60,806 bases of DNA. Origin: JACKFB01 sp041389525 (GTDB taxonomy: Bacteria > Myxococcota_A > UBA9042 > PHBI01 > JACKFB01). The position numbers and the translations under genes are program-made. Each line of letters starts with the position of its first letter. Position 1 is the first letter of the stretch. Below the pieces are notes generated by a model. The model was not told where the DNA came from. It ran no database searches and was given only the letters and a program-made list of their open reading frames with translations. Below are positions 53,482-60,806 of the stretch, piece by piece. The DNA is taken from contig JAWKRR010000047.1 of NCBI GenBank assembly GCA_041389525.1, positions 1 to 60,806 of the forward strand. The letters are read 5' to 3'.

Positions 53482-55461
53482 ATGAAGAGCCATCGGACGA
53501 GTGGGAACGCAGCAAGTCGCGGCCTAGCGGTCATCCTCGGGGGCGCCCTCGCGCTCAGCGGGATCGCGGTCGGCTGCGGTAACGACTACAGCACTGGCGC
53601 GTTCCCGCGCATTCAGGTGCTGGCCGATGAGCAGCCGATTCAGACGGAGGCCGCGGGCGACGTCTCCTTCGGGCAAGCGCTGCAGTTGTCCGTGCGCAAG
53701 CAGGTTCAGCTCATCAACCCCGGCAGCAAGAAGGTCACCATCACGGGGATCGATTGGCGACTCGACGAGGCCACCGGGCTTCGGGACGTCAATCCCTACG
53801 TGAAGCTCGATTGGCGAGGTCTGGTCGATGGCGAGTCGTCCTTTCCGCTGACCATCAACGCGGGCGACGTCGTCAATGGCGTCATCTTCGACGTCGTGTA
53901 CAGCCCGCCGCTCAATAAGCCCCTGGACGATTTCCGCCCCTCGGTCCTGGTCATCCGCTCGGACGCCCGCACCGAGGACGGCTCGGCCCCCATCGAGGAG
54001 GTCGTCGTCAGCTTTACGATGCCCCAGAAGATCGCCGCGCCCATCGTCAACCCGCCGAACTACACCTACAGCAACGCGACCCCCACCAAGCCGCAGACCC
54101 AGCGGTTCACCATCTCGAACAACCCCGACACCGGGACCGCGCCCTTCACCGTGACCGCCATCGACCTGGACGCGGTCTCCAACGAGTTTGCCATCACCAA
54201 CCTCCCGTCGCTGCCCAAGGTGCTGGAGGCGCCAATCCCCGGCCAGCCGCAGATCAGCGAGACCACCTTCGACATCACCTACACCCCGCAGTCGAGCTCG
54301 AGCTCGGGCGCGACCATCCGCGTGCGCGTCTACACCGACGTCTTTACCGAGCCGATCATTGTGCCGCTGAGCAGCAATACCCTGCTGGGTAGCTGGGAGA
54401 TCTCGTACTTCGAGCCCGCGAAGAAGTTCGACTTCACCAACGTGAACGCGAAGGCCTGCCGCAAGGCCAACATCCTGTCCTTGGGACCGGGTCCCATCAC
54501 GATGCGCCAGCCCTACATCTCGCCGGACGAGGCAAAGAAGGCCTTCTCGTTTGTCTGCTACAAGCCGGCGACCAAGCCGGGTGAGGAGGACGTCGCCATC
54601 GACGGCGTGACGAAGAAGTACCCGCAGGCTCTGGTCAACGGCTCCAGCATCGACTGCGAGGTGTGTTTCGAGCCGCCCGCGCTCGGCACCGAGCCCTCCA
54701 ATGGCGAGCTCGTCATCCCCTTGGACACCCCTGCGCAGGAGTTGCTTCGTCTGCCGCTCTTTGCGGGCGCGCCCAAGCCGAAGATCGTAATCGGTCCAGC
54801 CTCGCTCAACATCTCCATCAGCGGCGACGCCGCGAGCGGTGACACCGGGAAGCGGAATCTCTTCATCTACAACGAGGGGAACGGTGTCTTGGAGATCCAC
54901 GGCATCACGGTGGGGACGGGGTCTTCGGGACCGTCAGGCGACGTGTTCAGTCTGGTCGCACCACCCACGGAGGTGTTGACGGTGGCGCCGGACGGGGTGT
55001 TGCTCGTGGAGATCGCTTGGGACTCCTCCAAGATCAAGCCGGGCAAAGAGCCCAAGCAGAATCTCGCCGTCGTGTACTACGACCCCTTCACCGCCCAAAA
55101 CCAGACCGAGAACTGGCAGCTCGTTGCCCGCGACAGCATGGGCGCTGAGCTGCCGGTCGCGAACGCCGGTCAGACCTCCGACTACGCTGGCGCGGTCGTG
55201 GGTGAGCCCATCCTACTCGACGGCAGCGGCAGCCAGCCTGGGGCCTACGAGTTCAATACCAAGGAGTCGCCATACATCTGGAATCTGGTGTCGAAGCCGG
55301 CCGGATCTCAGACCGGGCTCAACGCGATCGGCGGCCCCATCGTGAGCGTGACGCCCGACAAGGCCGGCGCGTATCGCTTCGAGCTGGTGGTCTTCTCATC
55401 GACCGATTCGGACTACCTCTACTCCGAGCCGGCCCAAGTGCAGGTCGATGTCGCGCCCTGA
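53482..55461 (+). CDS. Third lipoprotein of the HYDIN/PKD set
   Basis: 659 residues from ATG 53482, with GAGGAG about 6 bases upstream. Lipobox region IAVGC (Cys32), then CGNDYSTGAFPRIQV. Beta-sandwich domains with INPGSKKVTITGIDW and SLNISISGDAASGDTGK resemble HYDIN modules. The end is a PKD-like domain with ANAGQTSDYAGAVVGEP and ILLDGSGSQPG. It follows the two HYDIN lipoproteins, all on one strand, each with its own terminator or gap. No VWA is seen here. Confidence 0.7.
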   Translation: MKSHRTSGNAASRGLAVILGGALALSGIAVGCGNDYSTGAFPRIQVLADEQPIQTEAAGDVSFGQALQLSVRKQVQLINPGSKKVTITGIDWRLDEATGLRDVNPYVKLDWRGLVDGESSFPLTINAGDVVNGVIFDVVYSPPLNKPLDDFRPSVLVIRSDARTEDGSAPIEEVVVSFTMPQKIAAPIVNPPNYTYSNATPTKPQTQRFTISNNPDTGTAPFTVTAIDLDAVSNEFAITNLPSLPKVLEAPIPGQPQISETTFDITYTPQSSSSSGATIRVRVYTDVFTEPIIVPLSSNTLLGSWEISYFEPAKKFDFTNVNAKACRKANILSLGPGPITMRQPYISPDEAKKAFSFVCYKPATKPGEEDVAIDGVTKKYPQALVNGSSIDCEVCFEPPALGTEPSNGELVIPLDTPAQELLRLPLFAGAPKPKIVIGPASLNISISGDAASGDTGKRNLFIYNEGNGVLEIHGITVGTGSSGPSGDVFSLVAPPTEVLTVAPDGVLLVEIAWDSSKIKPGKEPKQNLAVVYYDPFTAQNQTENWQLVARDSMGAELPVANAGQTSDYAGAVVGEPILLDGSGSQPGAYEFNTKESPYIWNLVSKPAGSQTGLNAIGGPIVSVTPDKAGAYRFELVVFSSTDSDYLYSEPAQVQVDVAP

Positions 55462-55497
55462 GGCGCCCGGCGGGTCGCGGTACACGTGGGGGCGGTC

Positions 55498-56223
55498 ATG
55501 AGCGAGTTCATCCGCGCCCAGTTTCGCGACGACGTCGTCTTCGCGGAGGTCGATCCGTCGACCGGGGCGCTGAAGGTGCGCAACGGCCTGGTCACCATCC
55601 GCTACAAGGCGACTGGGAAGAACTACACCACGCGGGCCGACCGGCTCGCGATTGTGGACGGCGCCGCGCCTGAGCGCCTGGCTGAGAGCACGCCCGCTAC
55701 TCCCAAGGGCCCTGCGGGTGGCTCGAGCGCCAAGCGGACGCCCTTTGATGCGCGTCGTGGGTCCAAGGGGGGGATGCGCCCACCCGGTGACGCGATTCAG
55801 CTGTGGACCGACGGCGCGTGCACGGGGAACCCGGGGCCGGCGGGGCTGGGCGTCCTGATGCGCGACGGCGACGCGGTCCAAGAGCTTTCGGAGTACCTGG
55901 GCCACGGGACCAACAACATCGCCGAGCTAGCCGCGATTCTGCGGGGACTCGAGCTGGTCGCCGACCGTGACCGCGCCGTGGACGTCATGACGGACTCCGC
56001 CTACTGCGTAGGGCTGCTGACCCAGGGGTGGAAGGCAAAGGCAAACCAGGAGCTGATCGCCGAGCTGCGCGCGCTCTTCGCGACCTTTAAGGACGCTCGC
56101 ATCATCAAAGTGCCCGGACACTCCGGCGTACCGGACAACGAAAAGGCGGACGAGCTGGCCCGATTCGCGGTCTCGGATCGCGTTCCGACCGAGGCTGGCC
56201 GGCGCTTTGGTGTGAATCACTGA
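55498..56223 (+). CDS. rnhA: Ribonuclease HI with N-terminal extension
   Basis: 241 residues from ATG 55498; a GTG 12 bases earlier is in frame. The RNase H domain begins near residue 98, with the catalytic residues D105 (WTDGACTGNPGPAG), E143 (NNIAELAAI), D166 (MTDSAY) and D213 (GHSGVPDNEKADELA, with H208). It cuts the RNA strand of RNA-DNA hybrids. The first 95 residues are not part of the domain and look like a small beta unit plus linker; they may bind hybrid or be a local fusion. Upstream of lexA on the same strand. Confidence 0.9.
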   Translation: MSEFIRAQFRDDVVFAEVDPSTGALKVRNGLVTIRYKATGKNYTTRADRLAIVDGAAPERLAESTPATPKGPAGGSSAKRTPFDARRGSKGGMRPPGDAIQLWTDGACTGNPGPAGLGVLMRDGDAVQELSEYLGHGTNNIAELAAILRGLELVADRDRAVDVMTDSAYCVGLLTQGWKAKANQELIAELRALFATFKDARIIKVPGHSGVPDNEKADELARFAVSDRVPTEAGRRFGVNH

Positions 56224-56229
56224 ACAAAG

Positions 56230-56258
56230 TTGACCGCGAAACGCGTGTTCAGTATCGT
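56230..56258 (+). promoter_or_regulatory. lexA promoter candidate
   Basis: TTGACC (56230-56235) and TATCGT (56253-56258), 17 bases apart. The LexA-box-like site lies between the two elements, so a bound repressor would block the promoter. Confidence 0.5.
56237..56253 (+). promoter_or_regulatory. LexA box (myxobacterial type)
   Basis: The site CGAAACGCGTGTTCAGT agrees with the reported myxobacterial consensus CTRHAMRYBYGTTCAGS at 15 of 17 places (mismatches at the second and last). It lies about 70 bases before lexA, as expected for autorepression. Confidence 0.6.
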
Positions 56259-56324
56259 GTGCTCCTCACCCCAGGTGGAAAGACTCACCACCCTTCCTGA
56301 TCTCAGGGCTCCGAGGAGGCGTCG

Positions 56325-57002
56325 ATGGCTGGCCGTACGCGCGACAAACTGACCCAAAGGCAGGCCCAGGTTCTGGACATCATCCAGAACTCCATCGATC
56401 GCGACGGCTACCCGCCCACGATTCGAGAGATCGGGCTTGAGCTAGGGATTCGCTCCACCAACGGCGTCAACGACCACCTCAAAGCCTTGGAGCGTAAGGG
56501 CTATCTGACGAGGGAGGAGTCGAAGTCTCGCGCCGTGGTCCCCGTGGACTTCCCGGGTCGCGAGGACTCACGCCAGCGCAACGTCGAGCCTGTGCAGCTA
56601 CACGACAGCATGGTCGAGATCCCGCTGCTCGGGCGAATCGCCGCCGGCACGCCGATCCTCGCGGTCGAGAACGTGGAAGACACGGTGAAGATCGACCGCT
56701 TCTTTCTGGGCCGTCAGACCGAGCTGTTCGCGCTGCGCGTGGTCGGACAGTCGATGATCGGCGACGGCATCCACGATGGCGACTTCATCTTTGTGAAGAA
56801 GCAGAACCACGCTCCGGCCGGCGAGATCGTCGTCGCGTGGATCGACGGCGAGGCGACCGTGAAGCGCTACTTCCCCGAGGGGCAGCGCATACGGTTTCAG
56901 CCGTCCAATCCGGACATGGCGCCGATCTACGTCCGCGCGGATGAGTTCCGTGAGACGCAGATCTTGGGCGTGGTCGCCGGCCTGTACCGGACCATGCACT
57001 GA
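56325..57002 (+). CDS. lexA: LexA repressor
   Basis: 225 residues, normal for LexA. A winged-helix DNA-binding domain (1-70, PTIREIGLELGIRSTNGVNDH) is followed by a linker and a peptidase domain. The cleavage site Ala107-Gly108 lies in GRIAAGTP; catalytic Ser143 is in VGQSMIGDGI and Lys180 in GEATVKRYF. It represses SOS genes and is cut after DNA damage with RecA. Its own promoter carries a LexA-type box. The 30-residue linker (GREDSRQRNVEPVQ) is somewhat long. Confidence 0.95.
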   Translation: MAGRTRDKLTQRQAQVLDIIQNSIDRDGYPPTIREIGLELGIRSTNGVNDHLKALERKGYLTREESKSRAVVPVDFPGREDSRQRNVEPVQLHDSMVEIPLLGRIAAGTPILAVENVEDTVKIDRFFLGRQTELFALRVVGQSMIGDGIHDGDFIFVKKQNHAPAGEIVVAWIDGEATVKRYFPEGQRIRFQPSNPDMAPIYVRADEFRETQILGVVAGLYRTMH

Positions 57003-57154
57003 GCACGTGGAGCGCCCGGCGCGGGATGGCCTCGCCGGCTGCACTCTCCGGTCGGTCTGGACGCCGCTCGCGATGAGGTAGGGCGCGGTCGAGGGGCTAT
57101 GCTCAGACGTGCGGTCGGGCCGAGCGCGTGCGAGCGCGGGCGGTGAGAACCCCG

Positions 57155-57688
57155 CTAGAACTCGAGCAGGTGCAGCTTCCAGCCGTCGCGGGTTCGGATG
57201 AAGGTGCGCGGCAGGCGGTCGCCCGAGGTGTTGACGGCCTCGACGGTCGCCTCGTCCGCGCCCTCGGCGACCGGAGCGTTCAGGCGCAGGTCGGTCAGGC
57301 CGGGGCCAAAGAAGATGACCTCGTAGCGGACCTTCAGCACCGTGCCGCCGGCGCCGGGGAGGGTGGACGCGTCCAGCAGCTCGCGGCCGCTGACCCCGAT
57401 GGCGGCGGCGCGTTCGTCGAGGGCCCGCTGCGTCGTCTCGGCCAGCAGCGACCACGCGATGTCGGCGTCCTGCTGAATCAGGGCCTGGTGCAGACGCCGT
57501 GCGGCGCCGAGCGGGGAGAGCCGCGGATCGTCCTCTGGGGATTGGCCGAGCAGCTCGTAGATCTCGGGCTCCTCCCCGATCAACGGGACGATCTGGGGGT
57601 GAGCGCAGGCCGTGAAGACGCCCGCGGGCGTCAGCGCCGTCAGCGCGAGCAGGACCAGAACGAGCGGAGATAGGCGGGCGTTGAGCAT
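57155..57688 (-). CDS. Small uncharacterised lipoprotein
   Basis: 177 residues with a lipoprotein-like signal (box VFTAC near residue 28). The rest, from ARRLHQALIQQDADIAWSLL to TFIRTRDGWKLHLLEF, has the look of an NTF2-like (DUF4878-type) domain with an alpha-helix and a curved sheet. No catalytic residues are evident. ATG at 57688. Nothing in the neighbours hints at a role. Convergent with lexA, with about 150 bases between them in which I see no clear site. Confidence 0.55.
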   Translation of the reverse strand: MLNARLSPLVLVLLALTALTPAGVFTACAHPQIVPLIGEEPEIYELLGQSPEDDPRLSPLGAARRLHQALIQQDADIAWSLLAETTQRALDERAAAIGVSGRELLDASTLPGAGGTVLKVRYEVIFFGPGLTDLRLNAPVAEGADEATVEAVNTSGDRLPRTFIRTRDGWKLHLLEF

Positions 57689-57829
57689 GGCGCGGTATCC
57701 TGGGTCACGGGCCGCGCGCGGTCAACGCGAAGTCGTCCGGCCGCTCGCGTCGCCTCGCAGCGCGATCGGTCCTGCGCTGGGCGTGAAGCGCCAGCCCGAG
57801 GTGCTGAAGCGGCCTGGCGAGACGAACCT

Positions 57830-59659
57830 CTAGGGCTGGACGATACGGTCAGCGAACCAGGTCCCGTCGAACTGAGGACCGGCTTGGCCGTCCGACTCGA
57901 CGTTGCCGACCCAGATGCCGTCGATGATGTGATCGACGATGAGGTTCTGGGAGGAGTCGATCAGCACCGCGTTGCCCTGCAGGCGAAGCTGAGAGTCGAG
58001 GGCGAGGTTGCCGAGGATCGCCTCGACGGGGCTCACGATGAGGGTGATGCCGTCGATGCAGAAGTTCTCGAGGTCCGACTTCTTGATGCCGAACAGGCTC
58101 GCCAAGCTGCCCAGGAGTCCGCTGGTGAAGCCGTCGGCGATCGAGCCGCAGTTCACGAAGGACAGGATGGCGTCGGTGAGGTTGTTCTTGCCGGAGATCG
58201 CCGGGAGGATCAGCTCGTTGAGCACGAAGATGATGAGCTTCCCGTAGTTGATCTTGATGGTGTGGTTGTCGATGTCGAGCTTGTCGAAGTCGATGATCGA
58301 GCCCGTGAACTTCCCGCTGATGATGTCTTGCGGAAATCCGGTCGAGGCGAAGTCCTCGATTGAGAACTTGTTTGCCCCGCACTCCGGGTCGTAGCCGGGC
58401 TGGCCGACCTTCGGACACCCGTAGTGCCAGTAGAGGACGAGCCCCTTCCAGAGCAGAACTCCCTGAACGTAGTAGTTGTTGTTCAGCTTCGAGATCTGCA
58501 GCGTCGCGAGCATCGTGAGCTTGTTCACCACCTGGGTCAGGTCCTGCCCGATGGTGAAGATGTCCTGGATCCAGCCCGGCGACTTGTTGAGCATCCAGTC
58601 GGTCACGATCGACGCGAGTTGGTTCTCGAAGAGCGAGAAGATCGGGTCGACGATGATGGCGGGGACCCAGCTCTTTACGAGGTCCTTCACCGCGTCGATG
58701 AGGAACTTCCCGGGGTTGTTAAAGAGCAGGACGATCTGGTCGACGATGTCGCCGAGCTGACCGGGGATGGCCCCGGTGAAGTCGAGCACGCTGGTGGAGT
58801 CGTAGTTGCCCGCAGGGTTCAGGGTCAGGAGGAACATGGTCAGGGTGACCTTGTTCTCCTGGCCGCCGATGACGACGACGCCGTCGATGCAGCCCGACGC
58901 GGCGAGTGAGCCCGATGGCGAGAGGGCGGTCGCTGCGATGGTGTACTTTTCACCCTCGGGGAGATCCTGCCAGAGGATGTCCTGACCCGATGAGATCCCG
59001 GGCTTGATGACGTCGGCGATGATGATGTCGGTGGCGACGTTCGTGGGGTTGTAGAGGCCGCACGAGTAAGTCGACGGGAAGAGCCGGACGTGGACGTTCT
59101 TGACCGCGATGGGCCCCTCGTAGGCCAGCTGCACGCGGATATCGCCCTTCGGCGAGTCGATGACGAAGAGCGGGAGGCGAACGGGCTTGGCGCCCTCGGC
59201 CGTAAGCTCGATCTCGTAGTGGACGTTCGCCGTGGCGCCGGTGAGCAGGGTGACGCCGACCTCGCCGTTGGCGTTGGTGGTCGCAGAGGAGGAGCTCAGG
59301 TGGGCGTCGCCCTGGTCTGCGCCAGCGACGATGGCGTACTTCACGGTGACGCCGGTGGCCGGCCCCGAGACGGCGTAGTCGATGACCTTCGCGCGGATGA
59401 AGAACTGGCTCTGGATCGGGGTCTGCGTGTCGCCGCTGGTGTCGTGTAGAAGCACGATCTCGCGATGGATCTCGCCTGGGATCGTCGGGCCCGAGTCGTC
59501 GGGTGCGTTGACGCCGTCGAGGGGTTTGGCGTCGCCCACAGGGAGGCCGCCCGCGTCGAGGGCGCCACCGCCGACTGCGATGATCTTCTCGTCGCCGCAG
59601 GCCGTGACCAGTAGCGCGGCGAGCAGACCGAGGCCGATGACGTGAAGTCGAGACTTCAT
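57830..59659 (-). CDS. Large uncharacterised lipoprotein with a Big_1-like domain
   Basis: 609 residues from ATG 59659, with a GGAG 5 bases upstream; a GTG two codons earlier is in frame. Lipobox VTACG (Cys21), an Asp/Pro linker, then an invasin/Big_1-like domain near 80-150 (VTVKYAIVAGADQGDAHLSS, NANGEVGVTLL). The rest is a mix of long helices rich in Ile/Leu (IVDQIVLLFNNPGKFLIDAV) and beta structure, with a few Cys. The same build of lipoprotein is common in the Myxococcota. Function unknown. Confidence 0.6.
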   Translation of the reverse strand: MKSRLHVIGLGLLAALLVTACGDEKIIAVGGGALDAGGLPVGDAKPLDGVNAPDDSGPTIPGEIHREIVLLHDTSGDTQTPIQSQFFIRAKVIDYAVSGPATGVTVKYAIVAGADQGDAHLSSSSATTNANGEVGVTLLTGATANVHYEIELTAEGAKPVRLPLFVIDSPKGDIRVQLAYEGPIAVKNVHVRLFPSTYSCGLYNPTNVATDIIIADVIKPGISSGQDILWQDLPEGEKYTIAATALSPSGSLAASGCIDGVVVIGGQENKVTLTMFLLTLNPAGNYDSTSVLDFTGAIPGQLGDIVDQIVLLFNNPGKFLIDAVKDLVKSWVPAIIVDPIFSLFENQLASIVTDWMLNKSPGWIQDIFTIGQDLTQVVNKLTMLATLQISKLNNNYYVQGVLLWKGLVLYWHYGCPKVGQPGYDPECGANKFSIEDFASTGFPQDIISGKFTGSIIDFDKLDIDNHTIKINYGKLIIFVLNELILPAISGKNNLTDAILSFVNCGSIADGFTSGLLGSLASLFGIKKSDLENFCIDGITLIVSPVEAILGNLALDSQLRLQGNAVLIDSSQNLIVDHIIDGIWVGNVESDGQAGPQFDGTWFADRIVQP

Positions 59660-59758
59660 GGACACTCCAAGGCGGTCGGCGCGGTCTCCACGCCAGAGCC
59701 CGAGTATAGGTGCGTGCGCCTTTCGCTACAACGACGAGATTGGCTGTCTGGGGCTCGG

Positions 59759-59786
59759 TTGACCCCCGTGGGCGCACTGCTATAAT
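59759..59786 (+). promoter_or_regulatory. Near-consensus sigma-70 promoter
   Basis: TTGACC (59759-59764) and TATAAT (59781-59786), 16 bases apart, in front of the small Lys/Ala-rich gene. This is the clearest promoter in the window. Confidence 0.75.
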
Positions 59787-59873
59787 CCGGCCCCGTGCGA
59801 ACATTCCGCATTTCCCACACAGTTCCGGTGACTTGGACTCTGTAGCAAGTTTGCGGAGCCCTAGGAGAACGTC

Positions 59874-60320
59874 ATGAGCAGCGGTTTTGACCAAGTGGTG
59901 TCTAGCCTGGAAGCGCGCTTCGACCATATGTCTGCCCGCACGGTGGCGCGCGAGGCTGCGGCTGCCGCGGGCCTGACCGAGCAGAAAGACTACAGCGACA
60001 AGGAAGTGCAGCTGTTGGTCGACGCCTTGGCCACCTTGGGTGATCGGATGGAGGGCGTGTGGACACGTCTCGGCGCCGCCCCTACGGGCCAAGCGGTTCC
60101 GGCACCGGCTCCGAAGGCTGCGGCGAAGGAGGAGGCCGCGCCTGCCAAGGAAGCGGCCCCGCCCGCCAAGGACGACAAGGCGGACGCCAAGGCAGAGGCG
60201 AAGGACGACAAGGCGGACGCGAAGGACGACAAGGCGGACGCGAAGGACACGAAGGCCGACGCCAAGGCCGATGCGAAGGACGCCAAGGCCGACGACGGCG
60301 GATCGAAGAAGAAGAAGTAG
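59874..60320 (+). CDS. Small helical protein with a Lys/Ala/Asp repeat tail
   Basis: 148 residues from ATG 59874, with AGGAG upstream. Residues 1-70 form a soluble helical domain (FDQVVSSLEARFDHMSAR, then a KEVQLLVDALATL stretch). The remainder is Ala/Pro, then repeats of the KADAK/DDKADA type, ending in KKKK, so highly charged and probably disordered. Such tails recall histone H1-like proteins, but the acidic content is higher and no known domain is seen. The promoter suggests strong expression. Confidence 0.6.
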   Translation: MSSGFDQVVSSLEARFDHMSARTVAREAAAAAGLTEQKDYSDKEVQLLVDALATLGDRMEGVWTRLGAAPTGQAVPAPAPKAAAKEEAAPAKEAAPPAKDDKADAKAEAKDDKADAKDDKADAKDTKADAKADAKDAKADDGGSKKKK

Positions 60321-60330
60321 TCGACCTCCT

Positions 60331-60370
60331 GCTCGGCGCCGCGCTCGGGGATCCGGGCCGGGCGCCGAGC
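60331..60370. terminator. Hairpin downstream of the small gene
   Basis: A perfect 10-bp inverted repeat (GCTCGGCGCC at 60331-60340 and its complement at 60361-60370) lies between two convergent genes. No T-run. Confidence 0.4.
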
Positions 60371-60449
60371 GCGGTTCATCGGTGGGCGCTGGGCCTGGGC
60401 TGCGTGCTCGACCCAGCCGCCCTCCGCGCCTCGAAGCTAGCTCAGCTAG

Positions 60450-60806
60450 CTAGGCGCTCGCCCGGGCGAGGCGGCACATGAACTCGGTGATCTCGACGTG
60501 CCGAAGCGTCTCATCGAGGGTGTCGCCCCAGGCCGTCAGGCCGTGTCCCGCGATCAGCATCGCGGGCACCGCGCGTGGTTCGCTCAGCCACTCGGAAAGA
60601 TCGCGAGCGATATCGGGCACGTGCGGGTGGTTCGCCAGGACGGGCAGGCACGCCTCGACACCCGGCTCCCACAGTCCCCAGCCCTTGATCATCTCGAGAT
60701 CACGGAAGCGCAGCGCGCCGGGGACGGCGCCGTCGAGTGGGCGGGCGAGAGTGGAGGCCACCGTGTGGACGTGGTGGACGGCGGCCACCCGAGGCAGCCG
60801 CCGGTA
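60450..60806 (-). CDS. mtnB: Class II aldolase family protein, probable methylthioribulose-1-phosphate dehydratase (truncated by window end)
   Basis: The frame is open to the window edge, so only the C-terminal 118 residues are seen. The sequence includes the zinc-binding HHVH stretch, MIKGWGLW, a LPVLANHPHVPDIA segment and the GHGLTAWGDTLDETLRHVE motif. The last is characteristic of MtnB, which dehydrates methylthioribulose-1-phosphate in the methionine salvage pathway. Other aldolase II members are possible, but the IKG and GHG boxes favour MtnB. The tail is short. Confidence 0.75.
   Translation of the reverse strand, partial: YRRLPRVAAVHHVHTVASTLARPLDGAVPGALRFRDLEMIKGWGLWEPGVEACLPVLANHPHVPDIARDLSEWLSEPRAVPAMLIAGHGLTAWGDTLDETLRHVEITEFMCRLARASA

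Overview
The window is high-GC bacterial chromosome, by eye about two thirds G+C. It most resembles a member of the Myxococcota. The reasons are many secreted lipoproteins with HYDIN-type or VWA domains, a cysteine-repeat surface protein ending in a MYXO-CTERM-like sorting tail, a Glt-like (adventurous gliding) gene block, a Ser/Thr kinase fold protein, a cyclase-like/AAA/TPR regulator, and a LexA box of the myxobacterial type. I see no rRNA, tRNA, CRISPR array, insertion sequence or phage gene. Coding density is high and several genes overlap by 4 bases.

Layout. 0-3.7 kb: a truncated unknown gene, a FadL-like outer-membrane channel, and a DUF2723 membrane protein. 3.9-8.8 kb (minus): a PilZ protein, QueD, a QueD-like paralogue without the catalytic Cys, and a beta-propeller/di-haem cytochrome lipoprotein. 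9.1-11.5 kb (plus): a probable pseudokinase and a CAP-domain lipoprotein. 11.5-25.6 kb (minus): the cyclase-like/AAA/TPR regulator, a membrane protein, an epimerase, GluQ, a GH39-like lipoprotein, an OppA-type binding lipoprotein and a very large AsmA-like/GT51 transglycosylase. 25.9-29.3 kb: the cysteine-repeat MYXO-CTERM protein, a convergent overlapping CPBP protease, and rpsU. 29.5-31.5 kb: a flippase-like membrane protein and a metallophosphoesterase.

31.8-37 kb (minus) holds a mitomycin-repair pair (mrfA helicase, mrfB exonuclease) followed by a GT-B-like/PspA-like hybrid of unknown role. 37.2-47.2 kb (minus) reads, in order of transcription: VWA lipoprotein, OMP barrel, GltC-like TPR protein, GltD-like TPR protein, GltE-like TPR protein. 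This looks like one merged version of blocks that are separate in Myxococcus xanthus. From about 36.0 to 39.7 kb every gene is broken by several small frameshifts, which looks more like poor consensus sequence than biological decay.

47.6-55.5 kb (plus) encodes three consecutive large lipoproteins that share a Gly-rich linker and/or HYDIN/PKD-type modules; the middle one carries a VWA domain. 55.5-57.0 kb encodes RNase HI and LexA, with a LexA box in the lexA promoter. The end of the window has two uncharacterised lipoproteins, a small Lys/Ala/Asp-tailed protein behind a near-consensus promoter, and the C-terminal part of an MtnB-like aldolase-family enzyme running off the edge.

The most interesting combinations are the Glt-like block with its VWA lipoprotein, the MYXO-CTERM protein next to a CPBP protease, and the MrfAB-hybrid operon.
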